A stretch of 64,000 bases of DNA, taken from NCBI RefSeq assembly GCF_017876625.1, contig NZ_JAGIOH010000001.1:1984001-2048000 (forward strand), written 5' to 3'. Position numbers and translations under genes: made by a program. Source of the DNA: Streptomyces syringium. GTDB lineage: Bacteria > Actinomycetota > Actinomycetes > Streptomycetales > Streptomycetaceae. The notes under the pieces were generated by a model, which saw nothing but the letters and a program-made list of their open reading frames with translations, was not told the origin of the DNA and did not search any database. Below are positions 40,797 through 50,645 of the stretch, one piece after another (within the stretch, counting starts at the first letter, position 1; every line of letters starts with the position of its first letter).

Positions 40797-43700
40797 TCAC
40801 CGGCCGGTGGCGGTGACCACCGGGGCGGGCCCTGTGGGGGGCTGTTGGCCGAGGTCGTGCACGGTGAAGCCGTCGAGGACGAACTCCGCGGTCCCGCTGT
40901 CGCCCACCTTCCGCAGGCCCACCCATGCCTCGCCCGTCCGCGGTGCGGTGAACTCGTGGGTGTGGGTGGTGGGCCGGGTGGCGACGGGCAGGGGCGTGCG
41001 GGTGAGTTCCCGCGCGGCGGGTTCGTCGACGGCTGTGATCCAGGCGTACTGGCCGGCCGTCTCGTTCTCGTAGCGGAACGCCACCCGGTAGCGGTGTCCA
41101 GGGGTGAAGCGGACGGTGTGCGGGACGGTGCGGTAGACCAGGCCCGTGTTCTCGCCGCGTGATTTGAGGGACTGGGTGCCGTCGATGACGTCGTCGACGG
41201 CCTTTCCGTTCCAGCCGCGCTGGGTGTAGGGCGCGTGCCGTTGGGCGATGTGGGTGCGCGGGTCGGTGACTCCGCCCGCGTCGCCCTTGACGAACGGGCC
41301 CCACCCTTGGGGTACGTGCTCGAAGTCCTCGTGGACGAGGGTGCCGTGCGTGGGGGTGCGGCGCCCTCGTTGCACGGCCACGATCCGTACGTTCGCGAAG
41401 CGGACCCGGGCCCCGCCCGCGGCGGCCGTGAGGGACAGCGTCACGGCTCCCCCGCCGCGGGGCACGGTGAAGTGGGTGAACATCCGTTGGTAGCGGGTGC
41501 CGTGTTTGCGGTCCGCCGCCATGTGGTTGCCGGCGGTGGAGGTGTCCGTCCAGTTCACCGCCGTGATCCCGTCGGCCGTGCGGACGCGCAGGGCCGCCCG
41601 GCGCCGCTCCCCCGCCCTCGCTCCGACCTCGACCTGTACGGACGCGGCGTAGGTGCCGGGCCTCAGCCGGGCGGCCCGCTGGCTCACGGTGGCCGCCGGG
41701 CCGGCGCCGATGACGAGTTCCCACTCGCCGCGTTCGCCGAGGGCCACGGCGGCGGGCCCGGTGACCGTCCAGGCGTCCAGGGTCCCGGAGTTGAAGCCGG
41801 GGTCGCGCAGGGAGGTGCCCTCGCCCCAGGCGGGGTCGCGGCGGGTGCGGGCCCGCTCGCGGGTGAGGACGTACGGCTGGTCCGGTGCGGCGTGGACGGT
41901 GATGTTTCCGTCGTGCACCGGCAGGTCGAGGGGGTCGGCGCGGCCCTGGTCGGTGAGGCGGTGCAGGACCACGCTGCTCAGTCCGGCCCAGCCTCGGGGC
42001 AGGGTCCAGGTGGTGGCTCCGCCCCGGGGGTTGTAGTGGTAGAGCTTGGCGGGGTCGGTGGCTTCCCGTGGTTCCCACGGCAGGAGGTAGGTGTCGCCGT
42101 CGTAGACCGTGCGGCCGTCGGTGGTGATCCGGCGGGTGCCGTCCCCGCCGGGCCGGGAGGTGACGGTGGTGTGCGTCGGGCCGGCGAAGGTGATGCGGTG
42201 CTCTTCCCAGGTGTGGACGGGGAAGGCCTGGAGGTATTTGGCCGGCAGGTTCTCGGTCCAGATGCGGCGGTAGAACGGCGCCCAGTCGGTCCTGCCCTGC
42301 CACCCTTCGAAGGTGCCGAGTTTGGCGGTGCCCAGGAGGGGCCATTTGTCGGCGAAGACGTCCTTCTGGTGGTGGCGGACGAAGCGGATGAGCCGGGAGT
42401 TGATGCCGCGTGAGGTGTCGGGGCCGTAGTCGGTCTCGCACGCCCAGTGGGCCCACAGGGCGGAGCGTTCCAGGCCGTGGCCCCATTCGGTGGTGATCTG
42501 CCAGCCCTGGTCGCGCAGATGACGCTGGAGGCGGTCGGAGTTCCAGCCGGATTCCCGGAAGACGTCGATGTAGAGGGTGTTCAGGGCGGGGTCGGTCTCG
42601 TCGCGCAGTTGCCGGAAGCGGCGGGCGATGTCGCCGGAGACCAGGTCGCGGCGGGGATCGATGCGGTAGGACTGGTCGAGCCAGTCCCACTGCCGGTCGT
42701 TCTTGTCGACGAGGGTCTCGGAGAAGGCGTGGGCGACGGGGTAGGACTCGGTGGTGTTGACGTGGACGGCGAAGTCGCTGTGCCAGGTCTTCCCGGCGCG
42801 GACGAGGGAGTTGAGGTCGTCGAGCCCGCCGGCGCGGTGGTTGTGGTTGCCGCCGTAGTCGGGGTGCGCGGAGTCGTGGCCCTCGGACTGGTAGCCCTTG
42901 AGGAGGGTGAACTGGCGCAGCCCGTCGGTGGCGAGGCAGATCCGTTTGACGTTGTCGAGGGTGGTGAGGAAGGGGTTCGTGGCCTGGCTGGCGAAGTTGA
43001 ACGCGATGTGCGGGACGACCCGCAGGTGCTGTTCGTCGGCGCCGAGGGGGTTGACCATGATGTCGCGCAGGGCGATGGCGGCGTCCTGCCAGTCGACCTT
43101 GCCGTCGCCGTTGCGGTCGCCGGTGAGGACGACCGTGGCGTAGGGCAGTGGTTCGGTGGCCTCGACGGGTGCGGTGGCGGCCCGGTGTGTCCACTGGCCG
43201 CAGCCGATGCGGGTCTCGGTGTGGCCGGGGCGCTTCACGGTCTGCCGCCACAGGCGGCCGTTCTCCCAGGCGGTGGCGCGGTCGGGGGTGTCCCAGACCG
43301 TGTTGGTCTCGAGGGCGGCGGCGAGCAGGTCCGTGCTGACGACGGCGTACGCACAGCCGGTGGGGGCGGGTTCGGCGGGGGTGTCGGCGGTGACCTCGAT
43401 GAGGGTGTCGCCGCTCTTGTCCTTGTCGAGCTCGACGCGGGCGGCGAGGAGCGTCGCGCCCGGCTGGGTGCTGCGGACGGCGAGCAGCGCCAGCCCGGGG
43501 ATGCGGAGGGTGCCGACGCGGAGGGCGGCGGTGTCGGTGATGCGGGTGACGCGCCAGTCCACCCGCCGGTCGCTGACCTTGATTTCGATGGTGATCCGGG
43601 TGCCGCCGCTGAAGGCGAGGGCGTACGTCGCCAGGTCGCCGGAGGGGGCGAGGGCGAGGGTGACGTCCGGGGTGTGCGGGGTTTCGTCGATGAGCAGCGA

Positions 43701-43964
43701 GGTGACGGGGTCCTCCTGCCCGTACAGCACGGCTCGGGTGGCGCGGTCGGTGTAGGAGAGGATGCGGGGGAAGGTGGTGTCGAGCCGTACCTCCAGCGCG
43801 GTGGAGCGCAGGGTGGTCCCGCCCGGGGTGCGGGCGTGGGCGGCGCCGGCGGCGGTGAGGGCGGTGCCGAGGCCGGCGAGTGCGGTGGTGACGACGACGG
43901 CCCGTCGGCTGGGGCCGGTGGTGTCTCGGGGCTCCGCCGGTGTCTGCACGCCTTCCGGATCCAC
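40797..43964 (-). CDS. Secreted GH101 endo-alpha-N-acetylgalactosaminidase family protein
   Basis: A 1055-residue exported glycosidase predicted to release Gal-GalNAc from mucin-type O-glycoproteins. The signal is Tat-like (PSRRAVVVTTALAGLG, cleavage near AHA at about 45). The GH101 catalytic core has the nucleophile region LYIDVFRESGWNSDRL (Asp about 466) and the acid/base region TTEWGHGLERS (Glu about 492). An EF-hand-like Ca loop DRNGDGKVDWQD lies before it. Two beta-sandwich, carbohydrate-binding-like modules follow (about 715-860 and 880-1045). GTG 43964 follows GGAGGAG. An AraC regulator lies immediately downstream, suggesting an inducible glycan-use pair. Confidence 0.9.
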   Translation of the reverse strand: MDPEGVQTPAEPRDTTGPSRRAVVVTTALAGLGTALTAAGAAHARTPGGTTLRSTALEVRLDTTFPRILSYTDRATRAVLYGQEDPVTSLLIDETPHTPDVTLALAPSGDLATYALAFSGGTRITIEIKVSDRRVDWRVTRITDTAALRVGTLRIPGLALLAVRSTQPGATLLAARVELDKDKSGDTLIEVTADTPAEPAPTGCAYAVVSTDLLAAALETNTVWDTPDRATAWENGRLWRQTVKRPGHTETRIGCGQWTHRAATAPVEATEPLPYATVVLTGDRNGDGKVDWQDAAIALRDIMVNPLGADEQHLRVVPHIAFNFASQATNPFLTTLDNVKRICLATDGLRQFTLLKGYQSEGHDSAHPDYGGNHNHRAGGLDDLNSLVRAGKTWHSDFAVHVNTTESYPVAHAFSETLVDKNDRQWDWLDQSYRIDPRRDLVSGDIARRFRQLRDETDPALNTLYIDVFRESGWNSDRLQRHLRDQGWQITTEWGHGLERSALWAHWACETDYGPDTSRGINSRLIRFVRHHQKDVFADKWPLLGTAKLGTFEGWQGRTDWAPFYRRIWTENLPAKYLQAFPVHTWEEHRITFAGPTHTTVTSRPGGDGTRRITTDGRTVYDGDTYLLPWEPREATDPAKLYHYNPRGGATTWTLPRGWAGLSSVVLHRLTDQGRADPLDLPVHDGNITVHAAPDQPYVLTRERARTRRDPAWGEGTSLRDPGFNSGTLDAWTVTGPAAVALGERGEWELVIGAGPAATVSQRAARLRPGTYAASVQVEVGARAGERRRAALRVRTADGITAVNWTDTSTAGNHMAADRKHGTRYQRMFTHFTVPRGGGAVTLSLTAAAGGARVRFANVRIVAVQRGRRTPTHGTLVHEDFEHVPQGWGPFVKGDAGGVTDPRTHIAQRHAPYTQRGWNGKAVDDVIDGTQSLKSRGENTGLVYRTVPHTVRFTPGHRYRVAFRYENETAGQYAWITAVDEPAARELTRTPLPVATRPTTHTHEFTAPRTGEAWVGLRKVGDSGTAEFVLDGFTVHDLGQQPPTGPAPVVTATGR

Positions 43965-44075
43965 GCTGCTCGCTCCTCCGTACGCCGTTGGGCCATGTCA
44001 CGTCGCGGGTCGCGGCACTGGGACGGCTCGCGACGAAGTACCGACACCGTGGGGCGGTAGTGGCAGGTGGGACCA

Positions 44076-44136
44076 TGGACAAAAGAGAGCGGCTGTTGGA
44101 CAAATGCGGGCCGGGTGGCCCGGGTGCGTGGACAAT
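44076..44136. promoter_or_regulatory. Three phased TGGACAA direct repeats (AraC-type operator candidate)
   Basis: TGGACAA(A/T) occurs at 44076, 44097 and 44129, spaced 21 and 32 bases, close to two and three helical turns. They lie in the divergent region between the GH101 gene and the VOC gene, where the neighbouring AraC regulator could bind. Confidence 0.45.
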
Positions 44137-44162
44137 CGGCCCGGACCGGGCAGGATCACCGC

Positions 44163-44561
44163 ATGATCGCGAAATTTCAGTGCACCGTCATCGACTGTCC
44201 GGACCCGGCCGCGCTGGCGGCCTTCTACGCCGGGATCCTCGGCTGGCGGGTCGACGACAAGGACCCGGAGTGGGTGTGGCTGACCGCCGAGGACGGCCGT
44301 CGGATCGCCTTCCAGCTCGCTGAGGACCACCGGCCGCCGCGCTGGCCGGATCCCGACCATCCGCAGCAGATGCATCTGGACTTCGACGTTCCCACGATCG
44401 AGGACATGGAGCGGGCGCAGCGTGAGGTGATCGCGCTGGGGGCGACGTTCCTCCACGACAGCGGGGGTGAGCGGTCCGGATTCCGGGTGTTCTCCGACCC
44501 TGCGGGCCATCCGTTCTGCCTCTGCTACGGGCAGGAGCTGAAGGCCGACGGGCAGGGCTGA
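44163..44561 (+). CDS. VOC-family (glyoxalase-like) protein
   Basis: A 132-residue vicinal-oxygen-chelate fold protein of the glyoxalase-like type. FQCTVIDCPDPAALAAFYAGILGW is the usual N-terminal beta-alpha-beta unit, followed by QMHLDFDVPTIEDMERAQREVIALGAT and the C-terminal FSDPAGHPFCLC. Possible metal ligands are the His of MHLDF and the Asp/His of DPAGHPF. It could be a dioxygenase, a resistance protein or an isomerase; nothing in the context decides. The ATG starts MIAKFQC. It is divergent from GH101 and closed by a perfect hairpin. Confidence 0.88.
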   Translation: MIAKFQCTVIDCPDPAALAAFYAGILGWRVDDKDPEWVWLTAEDGRRIAFQLAEDHRPPRWPDPDHPQQMHLDFDVPTIEDMERAQREVIALGATFLHDSGGERSGFRVFSDPAGHPFCLCYGQELKADGQG

Positions 44562-44584
44562 CCGGGGGGCCGACGGCCCCCCGG
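44562..44584. terminator. Bidirectional terminator between the VOC and MBL genes
   Basis: CCGGGGGGCC (44562-44571), loop GAC, GGCCCCCCGG (44575-44584). The stem begins immediately after the VOC stop codon and ends four bases before the MBL gene's stop. Confidence 0.85.
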
Positions 44585-44588
44585 AGAG

Positions 44589-45284
44589 TCAGCGCAGGTT
44601 CGCCGCGGTGGCGCGCAGGGCGTCGCCGGCGCCCTGGACGATCGGGTCGCCGTGGCCGAAGCAGGCGGTTTCGATGTCGAGGGCGGCCTGACGCCGGAAG
44701 GAGGCGATGGACCGCTCCCGGTCGACGTTGAAGATGCCGAGTATCGCGGCGCCCTCGTGGGAGGCGATGGTGTCGCCGGTGAACAGCGCCTTGGCCGCCG
44801 GGAGGTGCACGGCGACGCTGCCCGCCGTGTGGCCGGGGACGTGGACGATCCGCGCTTCCTGGCCCCAGTCCAGGGTGTCGCCGTCGACGAGCTCGCGGTG
44901 GACGGGGGACGGCGGGGCCGGAGGGACATGGGGGGTGATGGACGCGTGGAGGGGGACTTCGAAGTCGAGGAGGACGGGCGGCGGTTCGGGGGCCTCGCCA
45001 CGGATGACCGGGGCGTCGGCGGCGCCGGCCAGCACGCGCGCGCCGGTGGCTGCGGCGAGGGCGGCGGCCGAGCCGGTGTGGTCGCCGTGGCTGTGGGTGA
45101 GCACGATCTCGCGCAGGTCGCCGGGGGCGCAGCCGAGGCCGGCGAGGGCGTCGAGGATGTCCCCCTCGGATCCGGCGATGCCGGTGTCCACGAGGGCCCA
45201 GCCGTCGGGCAGCCGCACGGCGTAGGCCTGGCCGACGGCGAAGCGCAGCATCCGGATGTCCGGGGTGACGTGAGTGATGTCCAT
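44589..45284 (-). CDS. MBL-fold metallo-hydrolase
   Basis: A 231-residue metallo-beta-lactamase-fold hydrolase. The zinc motif THSHGDHTG is intact, with the downstream His in HVPGHTAGSVAVHLP, the bridging Asp in LFTGDTIAS and the last His in ACFGHGDPI. No signal peptide is seen, so it is cytoplasmic; members range from glyoxalase II to lactonases and thioesterases. I chose ATG 45284 (MDITHVTPDIRM); GTG 45305 would add seven residues, and neither has a good ribosome site. It may be co-transcribed from the two-component genes 93 bases upstream, but that is not clear. Confidence 0.88.
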   Translation of the reverse strand: MDITHVTPDIRMLRFAVGQAYAVRLPDGWALVDTGIAGSEGDILDALAGLGCAPGDLREIVLTHSHGDHTGSAAALAAATGARVLAGAADAPVIRGEAPEPPPVLLDFEVPLHASITPHVPPAPPSPVHRELVDGDTLDWGQEARIVHVPGHTAGSVAVHLPAAKALFTGDTIASHEGAAILGIFNVDRERSIASFRRQAALDIETACFGHGDPIVQGAGDALRATAANLR

Positions 45285-45377
45285 GGGGATGACGTTAATG
45301 ATCACGGAGCCGCACCCAAATGGTTTGAGCCCAGGGCGGATTGAGCCCGGGGCGAACGGCCGCCCGCGTGCGGGGCC

Positions 45378-46538
45378 CTACGAAGGGGTCGGGCGTCGGT
45401 CCAGGGGGAAGAGGGCGGTGACCTCCCAGCCACCCTCCGGCGCGGGGCCCGCGTGCAGCCGGCCGCCCATGGCCTTGGCCCGTTCGCTGAGGCCGACCAG
45501 GCCGAAGCCGCCGCCCCGGGCCTGTTCCGCGAGCCCGGCCGCGCTCTTGCCGTCGTCGGCGACGCGCAGCTCGACGCCCTCGGCGACGCCGCGCACCCCG
45601 ACGCGTACGGCCGTGGCGTCGGCGGCGTGCTTGCGGATGTTGGTCAGGGCCTCGCGGACGACGCGGTGGACGCCCGCCGCGACCTCCCCGGGGATCCAGG
45701 ACTCCATGCCCTGTTCGATGTAGAGGACGACGGGCGGGCCGGTGCGGGCGAACGCCTCGGTCAGGGCCCGCACCTCGGGCAGGCCCGCGACGGGTTCGGT
45801 CTCGGCGTCGCCCTCGCGCAGGACACCGACCAGCCGTCGCATCGCGCCGAGGGCCTCGCTCGCCGAGGTCTCGATCCGCTGGAACGCCGCGGCGGCGGCC
45901 CGGCCGTCGAGGGAGGTGAAGCGGGCGGCCTGGGCCTGCACGGCGATCCCGGTGACGTGGTGGGCGACGAGGTCGTGCAGTTCCCGGGCGAGTTCGAGCC
46001 GTTCGGCGGTGCGCACGGCCGCGAGGTCGCGCACCCGCTGCCCGGACTGGTTGCGCAGCAGCAGGGAGTAGGTGCCGACGACGACGGTGAGCACCGCGAA
46101 CAGGGCAGTGAAGCGGCCCGGGTGGAGGTCGCGCATGGGGGCGGCGACGCAGGCGGTCGCAAGCATCGGGCCGAGGACGGCGGCCTTCTGGGTGGTGGAG
46201 CGCTGGACGACGGCGGTCAGCAGGACGAGCAGGGCGATGGCCTCGCCCATGCCCCACACGACGGTCGGGTGCGGGCCGGCCGTGAGGGCGACGGTGGTGC
46301 CCCAGGAGACCGCGACGGCGACGGCGGCCCGTACCTCCAGCGGGATCCAGCCGTAGGGGACGGCGCACAGACAGACGGCGACGCCCGAGGCCAGGACCAC
46401 GGCGTGCGGTGGGCTGGGCTGCCGGGCGAGGGTGACGGACTCGAAGCCGACGAGGAAGAGCAGGAAGGCCCCGAGGGCCGCCTTCGCGACCACCGCGCGC
46501 CGGGGGTGCCGGGCGGCCCACCCGGCCACTGTGTTCAT
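45378..46538 (-). CDS. Two-component sensor histidine kinase (HisKA_3 type)
   Basis: A 386-residue membrane sensor kinase. The N-terminal half has four to six hydrophobic segments (about residues 15-160) with no sizeable extracellular domain, so it probably senses a membrane or intracellular signal. The dimerisation/phospho-acceptor site is LARELHDLVAHHVTG. The HATPase domain has VREALTNIRKHA (N box), LRVADDGKSAAG and GGGFGLVGLSERAKAMGG (G box). This is the NarL-associated kinase type common in Streptomyces. The ATG overlaps the response-regulator stop by four bases, so the pair is translationally coupled, regulator first. Confidence 0.94.
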   Translation of the reverse strand: MNTVAGWAARHPRRAVVAKAALGAFLLFLVGFESVTLARQPSPPHAVVLASGVAVCLCAVPYGWIPLEVRAAVAVAVSWGTTVALTAGPHPTVVWGMGEAIALLVLLTAVVQRSTTQKAAVLGPMLATACVAAPMRDLHPGRFTALFAVLTVVVGTYSLLLRNQSGQRVRDLAAVRTAERLELARELHDLVAHHVTGIAVQAQAARFTSLDGRAAAAAFQRIETSASEALGAMRRLVGVLREGDAETEPVAGLPEVRALTEAFARTGPPVVLYIEQGMESWIPGEVAAGVHRVVREALTNIRKHAADATAVRVGVRGVAEGVELRVADDGKSAAGLAEQARGGGFGLVGLSERAKAMGGRLHAGPAPEGGWEVTALFPLDRRPTPS

Positions 46539-47212
46539 GAGCCGCCCGTGGCCAGCCCGCTCTCCCAGGCCCAGGCCGCGATCTCGACGCGGTTCCGGGC
46601 GTCGAGCTTGAGCTGCACATTGGCCAGGTGGGTCTTCACCGTGGACAGGGAGACGAACAGTTCGGAGGCGATCTCGGCGTTGGTGGCGCCGCGTGCCAGA
46701 CAGCGGACGACGTCCGCCTCGCGTTCGGTGAGCGGCTCGGACGGCTGCCGGGCCGGGCTCGCCGTGGCGCCGGGGGCCATGTCGCGCAACAGCCGGACGG
46801 TGATGGCGGGCGAGATGAGGGAGTCGCCGACGGCGGCGGCGTGGACGGCCTCGACGAGCATGGCGGGGCTGGCGTCCTTCAGGAGGAAGCCGGAGGCGCC
46901 GTTGCGGAGGGCGGTGTGGACGTATTCGTCGAGGTCGAAGGTGGTGACGATGACGATGCGCGGAATCCGGCGGCGCTCGGGGTGCGCGGCGGCGAGGGCG
47001 GAGAGTCGGCGGGTGACCTCCAGGCCGTCCAGCTTGGGCATGCGGATATCGAGGAGCAGCACGTCGGGCTCGTGTTCCTCGACGGCCGCCAGCGCGGCCT
47101 CGCCGTCCACGACGTCGGCGACGACGTCGATGTCGGGCTGGCTCTCCAGGATCATCCGGAAGCCGGTGCGGACCATTTCCTGGTCGTCCGCGATGACCAC
47201 GGTGATCGCCAT
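46535..47212 (-). CDS. NarL/LuxR-type response regulator
   Basis: A 225-residue response regulator and partner of the overlapping kinase gene. The receiver has VVIADDQEMVRTG, the phospho-acceptor Asp in VLLLDIRMPKLDG and the Lys in GFLLKDASP. The LuxR-type helix-turn-helix near the C-terminus reads LTEREADVVRCLARGATNAEIASELFVSLSTVKTHL. The ATG at 47212 follows AAGGGGA. Three 11-bp direct repeats sit immediately upstream of the ribosome site and may be an autoregulatory binding site. The regulon is unknown. Confidence 0.95.
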   Translation of the reverse strand: MAITVVIADDQEMVRTGFRMILESQPDIDVVADVVDGEAALAAVEEHEPDVLLLDIRMPKLDGLEVTRRLSALAAAHPERRRIPRIVIVTTFDLDEYVHTALRNGASGFLLKDASPAMLVEAVHAAAVGDSLISPAITVRLLRDMAPGATASPARQPSEPLTEREADVVRCLARGATNAEIASELFVSLSTVKTHLANVQLKLDARNRVEIAAWAWESGLATGGS

Positions 47213-47223
47213 GCTGTCCCCTT

Positions 47224-47256
47224 GCCTGCGTTTCGCCTGCGTTCTGCCTGCGTTCG
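47224..47256 (-). promoter_or_regulatory. Three tandem 11-bp repeats upstream of the response regulator
   Basis: GCCTGCGTTTC, GCCTGCGTTCT and GCCTGCGTTCG follow one another without gaps. The period is close to one helical turn, so one face of the DNA carries three identical half-sites. They begin 12 bases before the regulator start codon. Confidence 0.55.
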
Positions 47257-47414
47257 GCTCGCGTGCCGGTCGGTACGCGGGGAGGCCGCCCGCTCGGGTG
47301 TGATGGGTCGTCGGTGCCGGAAGGGTGCGCGCCCCGGGCCGGGGCGGTCCCTCCATGTCACCGGGGGCGTCGTGGTGCCGCAACCGCAGCGTGGCCGCGG
47401 AGGACGGGCCCGGC

Positions 47415-48215
47415 TCAGGCGTCGGCGCGGCCGGAGCGGCGGACCGCGAAGCGGACGGCGTACGCCCCGCCGCCGAGGGTCAGCAGGACGGCGCCCGCGA
47501 GGGCGGGGGCGCCGATGTCGTGCCGGCCGTTGATGGCCGCGCCGGCCTGGACGACGCGCTTGACGGGGTTGCTGGAGGTGGCGAGGCGCGTCCCGTGCTG
47601 CGTGCCGTCGTCCTTGCCGCTGACCGCGGCGCCGTTCTCACTGTCGTCCGTGCGGCTGCCCGTGCGGCTGTCCGCGTGATCGCCGCTCGCGTCCGTGTGA
47701 CGCTCCGTGCGGAGGTCGGCGCGGGTCGCGTCGCCGGCCGGGGCGGCGTGGGTCGCGGGGGCCGCGGCCGTCCTGGCACCGCGCCGGTAGTCCTTCAGCG
47801 TGTCGCCGGTGGCGGCGGGACGGTCCAGGTCGGAGCCGTCGGGCGTGTAGCGCAGGGAGCCGGAGGCGAAGTCGTAGTAGTGGGTCAGCCGGGACCCGTC
47901 GAGCGCGGCACGCAGGGTGGGGTGGGTGCCGTCGCCGCCGAGGATCCGCAGGTGCAGGCGGCCCGCGTCGGCCGCCGGGCGGGTGGCGTCGAGGGTCCGC
48001 CGCGTGCCGCGGGAGATCACGTCGACGCTCGCGCCGGCGCTGCCGGAGTGCAGGCGTGCCCGGCTGCCGTCGGGCAGCAGCACCTGCTGGGTGACCGTGC
48101 GGGCGGCGGGCCGGTGGTCCTTGTCCGCCGCGAAGGCGCCGGCCACCGGCCAGAGCACCGCGCCGGTGGCTGCGGTGAGGACGGTGACGGCGACGATGCG
48201 GGACTGGGCGGACAC
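47415..48215 (-). CDS. Secreted, C-terminally membrane-anchored hypothetical protein
   Basis: A 266-residue protein with a signal peptide (VTVLTAATGAVLWPVAGAFAA, cleavage near residue 29) and a C-terminal hydrophobic helix (about 238-256) ending in a basic tail, so it should span from membrane to wall. The extracellular part starts with a beta-rich 100-residue region (QVLLPDGSRARLHS, LHLRILGGDGTHPTLRAALDG) and continues into a hydrophilic Ala/Thr/Asp/Arg-rich low-complexity stretch. It lacks a recognisable sortase motif. GTG 48215 follows GGAAGG. I do not recognise a family; the function is unknown. Confidence 0.78.
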   Translation of the reverse strand: MSAQSRIVAVTVLTAATGAVLWPVAGAFAADKDHRPAARTVTQQVLLPDGSRARLHSGSAGASVDVISRGTRRTLDATRPAADAGRLHLRILGGDGTHPTLRAALDGSRLTHYYDFASGSLRYTPDGSDLDRPAATGDTLKDYRRGARTAAAPATHAAPAGDATRADLRTERHTDASGDHADSRTGSRTDDSENGAAVSGKDDGTQHGTRLATSSNPVKRVVQAGAAINGRHDIGAPALAGAVLLTLGGGAYAVRFAVRRSGRADA

Positions 48216-48524
48216 GGAGTGCCTTCCGTTCGTACGGCTCGGACCGCGGTGCCGGGCTCCGGAGGATCACGCCGGTTCCGGTCGCCTTTCGGCAGCCGCC
48301 GCACCACGCCCCTCACGTTACGGACATTTATCCGTCCCACACCTCGACTGTCCGACCCATTCTCGGCCCGTCCCACCTCGGCCGAAAGGATGAGGAGGAC
48401 CCGTCCGCGTCATACCGAAGTCGCGCGGGCGGGCCGTCTCACGTCGTACCCGGTGCTCGGGCAGCGGCTCGCCGACGAGGCCGCGAGCGCCCTGGAACAC
48501 CAGGTCAGCGGGGTTGGTGCGGGG

Positions 48525-49478
<954 letters not shown>

Positions 49479-49619
49479 TCAGGTCCGGTCTCAGCCAGTC
49501 TCATGCGGTCACATTCGGGCGCAGCCGTCTCGGGCAGGTCTCGCTGCGTCCCCTTCCGTGCGGAGCCCCCGCCCGTAGAGTGGGACAGGGCCGGTGGACC
49601 TGACGGCGGGGGGCACGGG

Positions 49620-50492
49620 GTGGGGTCGGACATCGAGATCGAGCACGGATTCCCGCACCTCGAGACCGTGCGCACCGCGATCACCGCGCTGTACAAGCGG
49701 CTCTCCCCCGATACGGTGCGGACCTTCGGTGCGAGCGTGCTCCCCGTCGACGTGGCCTTCTCGGCCGACGAGGACCCGTATCTGGGGGTGCAGCGCGTCG
49801 CCGGCGCGATGGTGCGGCATCTGCGACTGCCCGATGCCCGGATGATCGTCTCGTTCCGTGAGATGCGGCACGCGGGCAGCATCGAACTCGCCGCCGGGCC
49901 CGAGTACTTCATCGAGCTCAACTCACGCTTCAAGTCCCACCGCGAGGACATCGGCGCGGCCCTCGCGCACGAGGTGATGCACGTCTATCTGCACCGCCTG
50001 GACCTCGCCTTCCCCGGCACCCGCGACAACGAGATCCTCACGGACACCGCGGCCGCCTATCTCGGCGCGGGCTGGCTGCTGCTCGACGCCTACCGCGAGT
50101 CCTCGGTCTCGACGCAGAAGCTCGGCTATCTCACCCCGGAGGAGTTCGGCTACGTCCTCGCCAAGCGCGCGCTGGTCTTCGACGAGGACCCCTCCCCCTG
50201 GTTCACCAGCCCGCAGGCGTACGAGGCGTACACCAAGGGCCTGGCCCGGGCGCGCCGGGACGAGCGGCGCCCGCCGCTCGCCGCCGCCGGGCGGCTCGGC
50301 CGCCACCGCTACACCCGGGACCGCCGTACCGCGCGCGGTTCGGCTGCCGAGGGTTACGCCTTCGAGGGCCATGACCCGCCGCGCGTCAGCTTTCCCTGCC
50401 CGACGTGCCACCAGCGCATCCGGCTGCCGGTCCAGGGACGGCTGCGCGCGCGGTGCGGGCTGTGCCGCACGGTGCTGGACTGCGATACGTAG
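49620..50492 (+). CDS. HExxH metallopeptidase-like protein with C-terminal zinc ribbon
   Basis: A 290-residue protein without signal peptide. The central part carries a zinc-protease motif AHEVMHVYLH (His117, Glu118, His121) with a possible third ligand in NEILTDTAAAYLG about 20 residues later, in a GYLTPEEFGYVLAKR context. The C-terminus is a four-cysteine zinc ribbon: CPTC, then CGLCRTVLDC after 15 residues. The linker is basic and Arg-rich. GTG at 49620 (VGSDIEIEHGF) is chosen; the frame is open far upstream but nothing there looks coding. I do not recognise a named family. It may be an intracellular zinc protease with a nucleic-acid or protein-binding ribbon. Confidence 0.8.
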   Translation: MGSDIEIEHGFPHLETVRTAITALYKRLSPDTVRTFGASVLPVDVAFSADEDPYLGVQRVAGAMVRHLRLPDARMIVSFREMRHAGSIELAAGPEYFIELNSRFKSHREDIGAALAHEVMHVYLHRLDLAFPGTRDNEILTDTAAAYLGAGWLLLDAYRESSVSTQKLGYLTPEEFGYVLAKRALVFDEDPSPWFTSPQAYEAYTKGLARARRDERRPPLAAAGRLGRHRYTRDRRTARGSAAEGYAFEGHDPPRVSFPCPTCHQRIRLPVQGRLRARCGLCRTVLDCDT

Positions 50493-50645
50493 TGCCGTGC
50501 GGCGGGCCTTGGCGGACCTGCGAGCGGCATCCGGGCACGCGACCGCACGGCGGAGGGCCGTCCCGTGACGGGCACGCCCGGACGTCTGCGACAGCGCGGC
50601 GAGCGTGCCGGGCTGTCCCGAGCCGGCGTCAGACTCGACGGGCCG

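Noticed and set aside
43080..43125. Dockerin or calmodulin-like domain in the GH101 protein
   Set aside because: DRNGDGKVDWQD is a single EF-hand-like loop inside the catalytic region, without the duplicated pattern of a dockerin. It is better seen as a structural calcium site.
48390..48520. Plus-strand stretch reading PVLGQRLADEAASALEH, possibly a gene fragment
   Set aside because: It looks protein-like for about 25 residues, but has no start with a ribosome site, no stop-defined gene and no family I recognise. Too short to call a pseudogene.
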